Assembly: GCA_946406115.1 (NCBI GenBank)
Contig: OX291545.1
Span: 124,001-188,000, forward strand
Origin: Apoda limacodes
Lineage: Eukaryota; Arthropoda; Insecta; Lepidoptera; Limacodidae
Length of the DNA stretch: 64,000 nucleotides
Reading direction: 5' to 3'
This document shows positions 31,578 through 42,612 of this stretch, in pieces. The position numbers and the translations under genes were made by a program. The notes beneath the pieces were generated by a model. It was not told the DNA's origin and searched no databases. It saw nothing but the letters and a program-made list of their open reading frames with translations. How positions within the stretch are numbered: position 1 is the stretch's first letter; each line of letters starts with the position of its first letter.

Positions 31578-32352
31578 AATGAACACTCCAAAACAAATTG
31601 TTGAAGTCGTTTCCTCCTTCCTGAAAGAAAGAACCTTCCATGTAGCAGTGGAAGACGAGATATCGGATGAAAGGAAGATCCTGGCTGGTGTTCCCCAGGG
31701 GAGCTGCCTCTCACCTTCCTTCTACTCATGCTACACGGACGACATCCCAATCACGGAGGGTGTCAAATTAGCCCTTTATGCAGACGACGCTGCCTACCTA
31801 ACGAAGGGAAAAAATATAAAGTATGCAACTAGGAAGATGCAGAGAACAATGGACGCCCTGCCAAACTGGCTGGAAAAATGGAGGCTCTCCGTAAACGTGA
31901 GTAAAACGCAGGCTATCCTAATCGGGAGAAAGCTGCTTCCTCCACGCTTCACTCTTTAAGGAAAACCCATCGAGTGGCTCCTAGAAGTCAAATATCTGGG
32001 GGTCACAATCGATAGAGGCCTTACGATGTGCTCGCACGTGAGGAACATCACTAACGCGACCAAAGGCGCTCGAGCTAGACTACGTCCAGTCTTTGCATCC
32101 CGTCTTCCCTTAAAAATCAAGCTAGGAGTCTTTAAAACCTACATAAGACCCCGCTTGACATACGCGGCTCCAGCATGGTTTCATCTGGCGTCGAAACAAA
32201 ATACCCAGAAACTAATTGCCCAACAGAATCTAACCCTTCGCACAATTGTAAGTGCACCTAGCTTCGTGAGAAACGACACTATTGCGAAGGGTTTAGAAGT
32301 CGAACCATTGGAAGAATTTGTGCAGCGGCTAACCGGAAACATGTTCGCACGC
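31578..32352 (+). mobile_element. Jockey-type LINE fragment (family J), RT C-terminal half
   Basis: Two open parts in neighbouring frames carry ILAGVPQGSCLSPSFYSCYT and LALYADDAAYLTKGK (motif C, ADD), then KYLGVTIDRGLTMCSHV, KTYIRPRLTYAAPAWFH and LEEFVQRLTGNMFARMH. This is a Jockey-group RT with the C-terminal part nearly complete, separated by one stop at 31957-31959. It is different from LINE A and B. It starts abruptly at the gypsy A gag junction. Confidence 0.75.
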
Positions 32353-32474
32353 ATGCATTCCACAACCTAAGCGTCCGCGTGAGGCAGTATAGCTGTAACT
32401 GCACAGCACGTGACCATTTAGGTTCGAAGGTTGAATTCCCTGCCGATGGCGAGCGGTGAAATGGTGGAAAGTAG
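32353..32474 (-). mobile_element. LINE B fragment
   Basis: GACCATTTAGGTTC and AATTCCCTGCCGATGGCGAG match LINE B copy 3 at 42876-42930. Only about 120 bp remain, diverged, between the family J fragment and the LINE C tail. Confidence 0.75.
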
Positions 32475-32477
32475 TCG

Positions 32478-32660
32478 TGGGCATCAAATCAAATCAAATT
32501 AAACAATATTTATTCAAATAGGTTTCTAAGAACACTTTTAAATCGTCAATATCATGTAAACAATGTTAATTTCTGCCAAAAAGAGCTGGCAGTTCGATTT
32601 AAAGGAATAATACAACACTTGGATTATTAGCTAAAGAGTATACAATATGCACCGAATCAG
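32478..32660 (-). mobile_element. LINE C 3' end fragment
   Basis: The reverse complement matches 47265-47435 of LINE C (AAAAGTGTTCTTAGAAACCT, AGCTCTTTTTGGCAGAAATT). It ends in three TTTGA-type units (reading CAAATCAAATCAAAT on the plus strand), the same tail that follows LINE C at 47430. Non-coding. Confidence 0.75.
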
Positions 32661-32904
32661 TTATTAGGTAATAAAAATAAGTTAGTAAGCTACTAAAAAA
32701 AAAGTCAAACATGTCATTTTTTTCTTGTTTTTATGTAGAATAGGGGGCGCACCATGTGAGGCGTCAAATATCGTCATAAGAGTGAAGGAATTCAGATATA
32801 TAAGAGTATTCTGATATTTAATAGAGCTAGTGGCATTAGCGCCATTGAATGAACAGGCTGGTCGTAGGACTGAAGAAAAGACATTGTTCTTATAACTTAT
32901 ATAA
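32661..32904. other. No gene seen
   Basis: Spacer between the LINE C tail and LINE B copy 2. An A-run at 32694-32703 and the GGGGGCGCACCATGTGAGGCG patch near 32744 are noted without assignment. Confidence 0.35.
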
Positions 32905-34848
32905 TCCTTCTGGGAGTCGTGCCAAAGCTGCCGAAGGGAACTTTTGCCAGTCGTCGTTACCACCACTGCGAAAGACCGATGGTGACTTGGCCCATAGTGC
33001 TAAAGAGAAAGCCGATCTACTGGGCAGTCTCTTTGCCTCGAACTCGAACATGAACGATGAAGGCTTAAACAGTGTGCTCCTGAGTTATGTCCTGTACTCA
33101 CGCGCCTCTTCGCACTTTCCTACCACACTAGGCAATTTCAGTCTTCATGGAAGACTGCGAATGTGCACCCGGTGCCCAAAAAGGGCGATAGATCAGATCC
33201 ATCGAATTACAGGCCTATCGCTATTACCTCTCTCCTCTCCAAGGTGACGGAGCGTGTGATCAACACACAGCTTCTAAGATATCTAGAAGTACACAACTTG
33301 GTCAGTGACCGTCAATATGGCTTTTGCCACGGTCGCTCGACTGGTGACCTTCTAGTGTATCTCACACACCGATGGGCACTAGCCATTGAGAGTCAGGGGG
33401 AGGCATTGGCATGTAGCCTGGACATAGCGAAGGCGTTCGATCGGGTCTGGCACCGCGGTCTTCTATCGAAGTTGCCATCTTACGGAGTGCCCGAGGGTTT
33501 GTGCAAATGGGTGGCTAGCTTTTTGTCCGGCAGACGCATACGAACCGTAGTTGACGGTAGTTGCTCTGTCACTAGTGTATCTCACACACCGATGGGCACT
33601 AGCCATTGGGAGTCAGGGGGAGGCATTGCCATGTAGCCTGAACATAGCGAAGGCGTTCGATCGGGTCTGGCACCGGGGTCTTCTATCGAAGTTGCCATCT
33701 TACGGAGTGCCCGAGGGTTTGTGCAAATGGGTGACTAGCTTTTTGTCCCACAGGCGCATACGAACCGTAGTTGACGGTAGTTGCTCTGATAGCATGGAAA
33801 ATAATGCTGGTGTCCCGCAAGGCTCTGTGCTGTCTCCTACGATGTTTCTACTGCATATCAATGACATGTTGGACATGAACAACATACATTGCTATGCAGA
33901 TGACAGTACTGGAGACGCTTTTTACACGGGTCGTGCAAACATCCTTCGTTCCGTTGTGGAGGAAAACCGCGGAGAACTTGTGTCTCAAATCGAGACCACA
34001 CTGTCCCAGGTCTCTGACTGGGGACGGGTAAACTTGGTCCGATTCATCCCTACAAAGACACAAGTGTGCGCGTTCACCGCTAAGAAAACTCCATTCACTG
34101 AAGTCCTACAATTCCAGAACACTCCCCTCTCCATCTCCAAGAGCATTGGGATCCTTGGTGTCGACATCTCCAGCGATGTTCAGTTCCGAGATCATTTATC
34201 AGATAAGGTGAAGCTGGCGTCCAAAAAACTTGGTGTACTCAACAGAGCGAAGCAGTACTTCACGTCGGGGCAAAGGTTGTTACTTTACAAGTCGCAAGTT
34301 CGGCCCCATATGGAGTACTGCTGCTATCTCTGGACGGGTGCACCCGGATACCAGCTTGGCCCTTTTGACTCGGGTCAACGACGGGCTGTGAGAATTGTCG
34401 ACGATTCCAAACTCACTTGCGGTATCGAGCCCTTAAGTCTGAGGGGAGACTTTGCCTCTCTGTGTGTGTTCTACCGCTTGTACAATGGGTTGTGTTCTGA
34501 GGAATTGTTCGAAATGATGCCCACGGCTACCTTCTACCATCGCACCGCTCGTCATCGGCAGGGAATTCATTCTCACACTTTAGAACTTAAATGGTTGCGT
34601 GAAGTGCGGTTTCAGAGAAACTTCCTCCCGCGAACGCTTAAGTTGTGGAATGAGCTCCCTGCCAAGGTATTCTGCAAAGACTACAGTATGGAGTTCTTCT
34701 AGAAAGAAGTTATTAGATTTCTGAAGGGTCGGCAACGTGCAAGTGATACCCCTGGTGTTGCAAGCGTCCATGGGCTACGGTGACCGCTTACCATCAGGCG
34801 GACCGTAAGCTTGTTTGCCACCTTAGTGGTATAAAAAACAAAAAAACA
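32905..34848 (+). mobile_element. LINE B copy 2, 5' truncated
   Basis: Starts within ORF2 at TCTGGGAGTCGTGCC (compare 17155) and ends with the family 3' sequence GTTTGCCACCTTAGTGGTAT and poly-A (34832-34848). It has a deletion after MNDEG and a tandem duplication of about 225 bp in RT (units beginning at 33344 and 33568), the latter shared with copy 1. Confidence 0.8.
33163..34702 (+). pseudogene. LINE B copy 2 reverse transcriptase, internally duplicated
   Basis: The first frame holds YRPIAITSLLSKVTERVINT, YGFCHGRSTGDLLVYLTHRW and CSLDIAKAFDRVWHRGLLSK (motif A); then the same block repeats as CSLNIAKAFDRVWHRGLL in another frame and stays open to 34702 with GVPQGSVLSPTMFLLHINDM, CYADDSTGDAFYTG and the full thumb and C-terminus (MEYCCYLWTGAPGYQLGPF). 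The duplication breaks the frame. A TAG at 34700 ends it 15-20 residues earlier than copy 3. Confidence 0.75.
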
Positions 34849-34849
34849 T

Positions 34850-34921
34850 TCACTGTAGTCCCACAATTCCAGAACACTTCCCTCTCCATCTCCAAGAGCA
34901 TTGGGATCCTTGGTGTCGACA
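34850..34921 (+). mobile_element. LINE B short fragment
   Basis: CATTCACTGTAGTCCCACAATTC through AGCATTGGGATCCTTGGTGT repeats positions 34094-34170 of copy 2 directly after its poly-A. It may be a template switch or a separate truncated insertion. Confidence 0.7.
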
Positions 34922-35179
34922 AAATCACTGCTGTCGTATAGAGATTAAGTATAGAGTGCAACTAGAATGAGCGCTCTGTACAATATAGCTTCTCTTATAT
35001 ACTAATTATTACTACATAAACTTAACTATACGTATTGGTACGTGAGGGATAAGGGATGCTGGCTAACCACGTTCTATGCGTAATCTCGTCGGCAATCGAG
35101 ATGTAGCGATAAACTATGGACAGATAATGAGTTATCTATCACTATGTTGCACCATCATAATTATATTTTTGCACTATCA
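34922..35179. other. No gene seen
   Basis: AT-rich spacer between the LINE B fragment and the inverted piece of gypsy D. No repeat partner was found in the window. Confidence 0.35.
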
Positions 35180-35880
35180 TATGTATATGCATTCTGACTG
35201 CTTTATACCTCCCCGGTGGCAGTGGTCTGGCATTCGCAAAAACTTGTGCTCCGTCGGTTACTATGTGATGTATTACCGAATGACGCAATGGATCCTTAAA
35301 GCCTACGGGCTTGGTTATATCAGGGAAACGACTAAGTAAATCATAGTAGGGATAGTCCGCGTATACCGTATTTATTGAGGAACCTCTTCATTGTATAACA
35401 TAAGCTGCTACTTATAACCTAGTTTCCTGATGAATGAGTCGGCTATTTGCTAAGTCGACTTATAACTTGTAATGTGTTATAAAATCCGCGCCTATTATCA
35501 GTTGAATAACGTCAGCAATTACGAACGTCCAGTGAAATGAGCGTCACATTTTAGATTTATACTAATGTCTTTGTATCGAATGTACGAATATCGGTACAGT
35601 TCGCTTCGTAAAGTCTTTGGTGTTCGTATGGTACTTGTTTTACTTACCAATTTCTTGTCTGCTAGAATTACCGGTATATTATCGCCCTTGTCGATTAAAA
35701 TCTTAGCCCATTGTCCCTATCCTGTGTAATAAGGCTGTTGTTGCTTATGGTAGTACAGTTGTCCGCCGCCTACAGCACTTTTCCTAGTTTTTCTCATGAT
35801 TTGGTCCTGTCTTCCAGTTGCATGGCTGCACGCACTTGTTCGCTTCCTTGCCTAATCTGTAAATAGCTTTAGTTCTTTTG
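35180..35880 (-). mobile_element. Gypsy D fragment, inverted copy (gag end, protease, RT start)
   Basis: The reverse complement follows 37110-37760 of gypsy D. Landmarks are ACGCAATGGATCC/CCGTCGCGTCATTCGGCA, CATCACATAGTAACCGACG, GCCAGACCACTGCCACCGG, and at the gag end GTGCGTGCAGCCATGCAACTGG. The protein text has many stops. It lies head to head with the complete element that starts at 36277, about 400 bp away. Confidence 0.75.
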
Positions 35881-36276
35881 CGTTTTTACTTCAAAATTAT
35901 TGTAATTTCTATATCCATACGAGAAATGCCAAACTTTTGACATACTTACTTTTTACTCTAAAATTTGGTATTTAAAGACTGACATAAAAAAAAGGAAAAA
36001 GATGTGAAGAGAGTTTTTTGAAAAGTAAGGTTCACGCAAAGACATGAGAAATTAATATTTTTAAAAGAAAATGATGTCAATTATTTGAATATTCAATATA
36101 GTCCGTTATTTGACAAACACTGAAATCAACAAAGAAGAGAGGACATTAATTTCAAATGAAAAGAATCTATCAAGGATTATATAATTTTTTATTGTTTGGT
36201 TATAGGGTAAAGCCACAAACCCTAGACGCGGATAACAAGTTTTGTAATAACTAGTCTTGATCGCGTTTAAACAACT
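35881..36276. other. No gene seen
   Basis: AT-rich spacer between two oppositely oriented gypsy D copies. A short target duplication for element D was not identified. Confidence 0.35.
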
Positions 36277-36587
36277 TGTGAGTATTTATTGTCACGTAGA
36301 TATTTAGAAACAAAATAGTTAATAAAATTATAAGCAAATTTACAAGGTTTAACTGCAGTCTTGTTATTTTTTTATATAAACAAATATAACCACGTAGTAC
36401 ACGTACTAATATCTATGTATTTAAGCAACAGTTTAATTATTAATTAGTAATACATTAAGTTTCCAGTTTTCCGTAACTATACTCCTGTAACGATATAAGA
36501 TACATATATTATTGTAATTATCTAAACAAAATATATTCAAATAGTATCTGGACAGTTGAGTATAATTTCGTACAAACCTTCGTTACA
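36277..36587 (+). repeat. Gypsy D 5' LTR
   Basis: TGTGAGTATTTATTGTCACG ... TTCGTTACA. It matches 51772-52056 over its length (shared GCAAATTTACAA, ACCACGTAGTACACGT, AGTATCTGGACAGTT). It is followed at 36589 by TGGTGACCCCGAC, a plausible primer-binding site. The two LTRs differ by numerous substitutions and small indels, so the insertion is not recent. Confidence 0.85.
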
Positions 36588-36606
36588 TTGGTGACCCCGA
36601 CTAAGA
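36588..36606 (+). promoter_or_regulatory. Gypsy D primer-binding site candidate
   Basis: TTGGTGACCCCGACTAAG directly follows the LTR end ...TTACA. Retroelement minus-strand synthesis starts from a tRNA annealed at such a TGG-starting site. I do not assign the tRNA. Confidence 0.65.
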
Positions 36607-36619
36607 ATAAGGCGCAACC

Positions 36620-37180
36620 TTCACGAGCCCGACAAGAAACAAGGCACAACCTTCACGAGCCCGACAGGATGCAAGGAGCCCAACAAGGAGTCAAGCAAAT
36701 AGATGGCAGTACTATCTCCAGTAAGGTTAGTAGCAAAAAGCAGCGGCAACGAGGATAACCTAGCAGCAACTTGACATCTAGGATACCAGAGTGCTGGACA
36801 GAAACAAGGAATCCTGACTAAATGGCAGAAATAATGGATAAAGTATGGAAATGTGCAAAACCAATGCAAATAACTCAAATATACAAGAGCCAAGTAGCGT
36901 CAGCACACAAGCGTCAAAATTAGCTTTAATTATGGCAGAAATTGCCAAGCTGAACTTAAGAAAAGCTGAAATTAAGCATAGCAGAAGACCAATGTTTCGT
37001 GAGCAACCCAGATATCATCAAAATTCTCGATCAAGATATAGAGGAAGATCAACGTCAAGATACAAGAACGGGATATGTTTCTATCACAGAAAATACGGCA
37101 GGAAATCGTACAAGTGCGAGCAGCCATGCAGCTGGAAAGCGGAACCAAGGCAAGAGCAAGAGAAGAACTAGGACAGGTGC
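36620..37180 (+). pseudogene. Gypsy D gag remnant
   Basis: The last open part (36845-37171) includes STQASKLALIMAEIAKLNLR and a Cys/His group, CFYHRKYGRKSYKCEQPCSW (near 37074-37133), which resembles the C-terminal Cys-rich end of gag in this group. Copy 3 of the family shows the capsid-like part that is missing here (59016-59204). Stops and frame changes precede the open part. Confidence 0.55.
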
Positions 37181-37189
37181 AGTCGACGG

Positions 37190-37520
37190 CGGGCAACTGT
37201 ACTACGATAAGCAAAAACTGCCTCATGATACAGGACAGGGACAATGGACTGAGATTTGATCAACACCGGAGCCAATATATCGGTAATCCCAGCAGACAAA
37301 TTGGTAAGTAAAAAAGTATGCCATACGAACACGGAAAACTTTACGTCGGGAACGGTATCGAAATTCGTTCATACGGTACAAAAACTTTAATACTAAATTT
37401 AAACTTACGACGCGTGTTTTGCTGGACGGTAGTTATTGCTGGCGTTATTCAACCGATCATAGGCGCGGATTTTATAACACATAACTTTTTAAAACGACTT
37501 AGCAAATCGCCGGTTTATTA
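37190..37520 (+). pseudogene. Gypsy D protease remnant
   Basis: ANISVIPADKLV-type text (37262-37305), LYVGNGIEIRSYGTKTL and then VIQPIIGADFITHNFLKRLS (IGADF, second half of the protease) in shifting frames. The catalytic DTG is blurred; the plus strand reads TTGATCAACACCGGAGCC near 37256, that is L-I-N-T-G-A, so Asp is read as Asn. Confidence 0.6.
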
Positions 37521-37679
37521 ACCAAGAAACTAGGTTACAGGTAGCAGCTAATATTATACAATGTAATGGTTCTTCAATAAGCACAGTATCCGCGGACAAT
37601 CCCCACTTTGATTTAATTAGTCGTTCCCTGATATAACAAAGCCCGTGTGTCTTAAGTAACCGTCGCGTCATTCGGCAGT

Positions 37680-38560
37680 GCATCACATAGTAACCGACGA
37701 AGCACCAGTTCGTGCGAAAGCCAGACCACTGCCACCGGAAAGGTACAAGGCAGTATAAAAGGAATTCAAATAATGCAAGAAATGGGAATTTGTAGGCCAT
37801 CCAAAGGGGAAAGGGCCAGTTCCTTACATTTAGTAGTAAAAAAGGACGGAAAATTGCGACCTTGCGGTGACTATAGGGCGCTCAACAAGAGCATAAAGCC
37901 GGATAGATATCCGATACCGCGTTTACAGGATTTTACATACATCCTTAATAAAAAATCTATTTTTTCGCGTTTAGATCGTAATAGAGCGTACCATAATATA
38001 GCCATAGCACCGGAGGACATAGAAAAAACCGCAATAATCACACCCTTTGGCTTATTTGAATTTCCAAAACTAGGGTTCGGTTTCAGCAATGGGGCTCAGA
38101 CGTTCCAAAGATTCATGAACCACACGGTAAGAACTACAGGCTAACAAATATAAACAGTCTAGCACAGAAAAAGACGAAAGCTACGACAGCGACTTCTATT
38201 TCTGTTACTAAGATGACGTAATAACAGTCAGTAGCAGCGAAGAGGAACATAGAAAACACTTAGAAGCAATTTTTTTCCAGGAATGCGTTATAACAATAAA
38301 CTTATCAAAGTGCAGCTTTGGGCAGAATAGTATAGAATTTTTGGGAAACCAAGTCACACCGGAAGGTATGAAGCCACTGGAACATAAAATCCAGGCTGTA
38401 AAGGACTTCCCAAAACCTAAAACGATCGATCAACTAAGAAGGTTTTTAGGTATGTTAAATTTCTATCAATCGCACATCCCATATGCCGCACAAAACAAGC
38501 TGAATTGGATATGTTTTTACATAGCAGAAAGAAAAAAGATGAAACCGCAATAGAATGGAC
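37680..38560 (+). pseudogene. Gypsy D reverse transcriptase
   Basis: ARPLPPERYK opens the RT; then LHLVVKKDGKLRPCGDYRAL, PDRYPIPRLQDFTYIL, SRLDRNRAYHNIAIAPEDIE (motif A, Asp kept), TPFGLFEFPKL and GAQTFQRFMNH. Motif C lies near 38200 as YQDDVITVSSSEEEHRKH after a stop. The thumb is IEFLGNQVTPEGMKPLEHKI with RRFLGMLNFYQSHIPYAA. Two stops or frame changes interrupt it. Confidence 0.8.
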
Positions 38561-38875
38561 TAAAGAGGCAGACGAAGCCTTTGAAAAAAGCAAGCAAGGA
38601 TTATGTGACGCAGCCTTATTAACCTACCCGCCAGCAGAGCCAATTTCACTCATGTCAGATGCGTCAAATGAGTAAGTCGGAGCGTTACAAAAGCTATAAG
38701 CAGGAAATTGGCAGCCACTAGGATATTTTTCAAAAAAGTTGAACGTGGCATAAAAATAATACAGTACCTATGACAGAGCTGTTAGTGATCTATTTAGCAA
38801 TACAGCACCTAAAGTACAGTAGGCGACACATCAGGCTACCCACGAAAACATACCTATAACTAAAACGTATCGCTA
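38561..38875 (+). pseudogene. Gypsy D RNase H, truncated by an insertion
   Basis: PISLMSDASNE (first Asp), LGYFSKKLN with stops, then in another frame LLVIYLAIQHLKYSRRHIRL. The text stops fitting the family near 38875, where the large foreign block begins. The second half of RNase H is not seen on either side. Confidence 0.65.
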
Positions 38876-41280
38876 TAGATAAATCGTATGAAAGAGACTG
38901 AACACAGCTGCGTCTGCGAACATATCTATAGATATATGTATACTACAAACATGAATGAAAGCAGGCGCGGCGGCCGGGGCGGCGTAAGTACCGAGCTCAA
39001 TCAACATCTAGGTAAAATAAACCAAAATTTAGTGTTCTTCGTGACATTGACACGATTAGGCGCGCGCGTGCGCAATCGTTTGTTGCATCTATCTATCTAA
39101 ATTAAAAATGGCACCTCAACTTATCCAAGTGCAACGGAGAAGCGGGCTAAAGGTTAAAAAATATTGAGTGACGAACTCGAATAACAGTAAGTTAATTTAC
39201 TTTGTTAATTACGTATGTTTAGAGGAACCTATCCATCATAAATCAAAAGTAGTAACTAAATAATTTTAATCCTTACCAGCCTCATACCTACGCTCCGACT
39301 GTGGGGCACGGCCTCCCCTTATCTAGGGTGTTTACACGAGTCTTTTTTTTAATTATGCAGGTTTCCTCACGATATTTTCCTTCACCAAAGAGTCAGTAGG
39401 TAATAATCAATACTTAATATAGAATAATAAATACAATATAAAAGAAAAACAGTAATAAATAAATAATTTTAGTGTCTGGTCTTAAATAGGTAACTAAAAG
39501 CAGTCTCATGAGTGTCATTTTATATTTTTTTTTATAGGTAGATGGATGCGCTATAAGCGATAGAATAATATATTTTACTGAACCATGTCGTCGGTTTTAT
39601 ATAGAAATCGGACATGACCCGGTAATCGGCGTACTTATTTTGTAATTTCAAGGGAATTGATGTTAAAAATCCATTGTTTAGCCTTTACGTATTATTTCTT
39701 ATGCCTTTTACCATTGCCGCTCGCGAAGGTATGTTGTGGTATTGCGTGACACACAACACATACGCGCGCGGCAATGGTAACTGTAATGGATTTAAACACC
39801 GTTCCCATTATAGGTAGTTACTAAATATGCACGCCGCGTCGCGCCGGTCAGTGTAAAAAAAACTTTTGTTACTTTATAATGTTGCTGGCTGTGCCCGTGG
39901 TTCCATCCGCGCTAAATTCAGTTATCGAGCCATTCCTTGCTCATCCCTCGAAAACAATATTTTTTTAAGGATAAAAAGTAACATACCTATATGTTAATCC
40001 AGGGTGTCACCTTCCTCCGTACCAAATTTCATTAAAATTGGTCCAGCCGTTTGAGCGCGAAAGAACACATTCACAAACTTTCGCCAAATAGGTAACAGGG
40101 AGCAATTTTTTATGGGTAAAAAAAATGGTGACTTTGAGCACAACAAGCCGTCTGTTGGTTGAGGCTACTGCGACTTACGATAAACGTGGTTTTTTACAGT
40201 CTGTGAGTAACTTATCTAAGTCGGCGGAGCCCGATTGAGGCCCAAAAATAAAAAATCACAAAATTCTACTTACGAATTGGAAATGTAATCTTAAATTTAA
40301 GATTTTCAAGTCTAAACAAAACCCGTGTGACAGAACGCTAAGGTTTTTAGGGTTAAGGTGAGTAATGACGACTGCCGGGAAATAATATTGATTCACGAGA
40401 AGAGCTCAGCCTTACTTGAAAAGAATATACATCGCGAAAATTATTATGAAAAATCGGCCAAGTGCAAGTCGGACTCGCGCACAAAGCTTTCCGTACCATT
40501 ATCTATAAAAACGGAAAAATAATCACGTTTATTTTATTCTGATTTTTAGGGATTTGTTGTTAGTGGCAACAGAAATACATCTTCTGTGAAAATTTTAATT
40601 GTCTAACTATTACGGTTCATGATATACAGCCTGGTGACAGACGGACGGACGGACAGCGGAGTCTTAGTAAAAGGGTCCAGTTTTTTACCCTTCGGGTACA
40701 GAACCCTAAAAATGTATTAAGAATTAGTAATCAATAATAATTACATTTTTTAAATAAATTTATGTATAGGTATTATTTTGTCTGATAAAAATAGTATTAA
40801 AATTATATAGTATTTTATTTTCACACAAAACTAGGAAATAATTTCTAATGGGATTAGACTTTTTGATAGTTGGCAACGCTGCCTTTTCGTATGCTACAGC
40901 TTTTATTATTGGGTATTTTTTAATAAAATTTAATTTTCAGATTTTGACGCAGACTTTCTGGCGGCGGTTGGAAGAAGCAGGGCTTCGGCACCGAACGAAA
41001 GCCAATAGTTTTGGAGTTACAAAGCGGGACTTAATTAAATCTTATGATTTACTCTCAAATTTAGGAGTCAAACTGTTATTTGCACTTTTCCTTTTTCAAA
41101 AAGACTGTCACATAAATAAAACCAACATATTCATAAATTAAATAATTTCTTGTACAATTTGACACGTAAAAATGATAATTTCTATTTGTTTGACATAAAT
41201 AAGTTTATATCTAGTTTTATATTGACTTAAGGTACATTGTATAATTAGATAGTAATTATTGTTAGCAACGACTGGCTACT
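38876..41280. other. Foreign block in gypsy D: mostly unassigned, two small repeats
   Basis: No recognisable gene. A GC-rich patch (GCGGCGGCCGGGGCGG type) lies near 38960. A short lepidopteran-type repeat is at 39990-40085 (ACCAAATTTCATTAAAATTGG ... GAAAGAACACATTCACAAAC). A SINE-like repeat is at 40445-40712 (separate entry). A 97-residue frame at 40848-41141 (with RLEEAGLRHRTKANSFGVTK) is not recognised. Confidence 0.4.
40445..40712 (-). repeat. SINE-like dispersed repeat, copy 1
   Basis: Between CGGCCAAGTGCAAGTCGGAC at 40454 and GTACAGAACCCTAAAAA at 40696 lies a block including GACGGACGGACGGACAG. The same repeat is complete, in reverse, at 56293-56690 (GGGTTCCGTACC ... GTCCGTCCGTCCGTC ... 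GAGTCCGACTCGCCC). I recognise the pattern as very common in moth genomes. No coding function is seen. Confidence 0.75.
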
Positions 41281-42304
41281 TTGTTAGCATATAATATTTT
41301 TAACTCTTCTGTAGATATCTACTTGGACAACACTGATACTGTTAGTGGTGTTACTAATAGTGAGGTGGCTCTTATAAGTAGTTTTAAGGAGTCTTTTGAC
41401 CAATCACATATTAGTACTATTTGTAATAGTGCTAATAACAATACTAGTGACGGCTCAGTAAGCGATTTAAACTGAGACACAAGACAACGGACAAATCCCC
41501 TAGTTTACACATTGTAAAGTCAATCAAGCCAACAGATCTTTTAAATATTGTAAATCAAAATATTCAGGGCTCGTTTGGCAAGGAATAACAAATTGAATTA
41601 TTTTTAAGAAGCCTGGATGTCCATGTGTTGTGCCTTACTGAGCATTGGCTATAAAAACATAAATTAGTGTTAAACATTCCAGATTACTGTATTTCTAGTG
41701 CATTTTTGAGAGAAAATACAATTCGTGGGGGGTCATTAATACTTGTTAACAATAAACTTAATGCAAAAGAACGCAAAGATATTATTGGAATATCACAAGA
41801 GCGAATAACTGAGCTCTCTTGTATAGAATTAGATAGTTTTGTTATTGTGTGTGTATATCGCCCTTCATCATCAAATTATAGTTCCTTTGAATCAGTGATG
41901 GAGGAAGTGCTGAAACACATAAGTAATAATAAGAAGTTAGTTATTGTTTGTGGAGATTTAAACATTGATCTTCTACAAGAAACACCCACTAAGGATAGAC
42001 TTCTTAACTTATTTGAATGTTTTGACCTATATAATGTGTTTCTAGAACCAACTAGAATTACAGCCACATCGGCCACCTGTATTGATAATATTTTTTGCAA
42101 TGTAGAGGCTGCTGCGAAGCTAATTATTTCCAACTTACCATCTGACCACTGCGGTCAGAATGTATCATTTTTCAACACAGAAGTAAAACAGTGCAATTTG
42201 GTATGATGTAGACCAGTGACATCTGCTCGTATTAATCATTTCAAGTTAAAGTTGAATATAAAATTCCATTTTTGCAATTCACACAGGGTGATACAGATCA
42301 TATG
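41281..42304 (+). mobile_element. LINE C, 5' part with endonuclease (split by Tc1)
   Basis: The endonuclease lies at 41500-42206: IRGGSLILVNNKLNAKERKD, VIVCVYRPSSSNYSSF, LVIVCGDLNIDLLQETP (Asp-x-Asn), TCIDNIFCN and SNLPSDHCG (SDH). The N-terminal catalytic Glu region (41560-41650) has stops (ALLSIGYK where an EHW/L motif is expected). The element resumes after the Tc1 insertion at 45854. Confidence 0.7.
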
Positions 42305-42612
42305 TACAGTCGCAGCCAGAAAATGTTTACCAGTTTTGAAATTAGATTCTATATCACACTTTTTTCACTAAGTCTAAAATGCCATATCAAGTTACTTATT
42401 ACCTTTCAAAAGCTATTATGGAAAATGACGCATCGAGAAAAACAACAAGAATTATTGATCACTCTTTGATAATGGAACTAATATCTTTATTTGTTGAAAT
42501 GACATTTATCAAAAAATATTGTTTGAACGTCGTTTTGACAAGAGTAAAATTTTACAAAAGATTTTTTCATAACGAAATAAAATGGCAAGTTTAACCCTGG
42601 AGCAAAGGGCTG

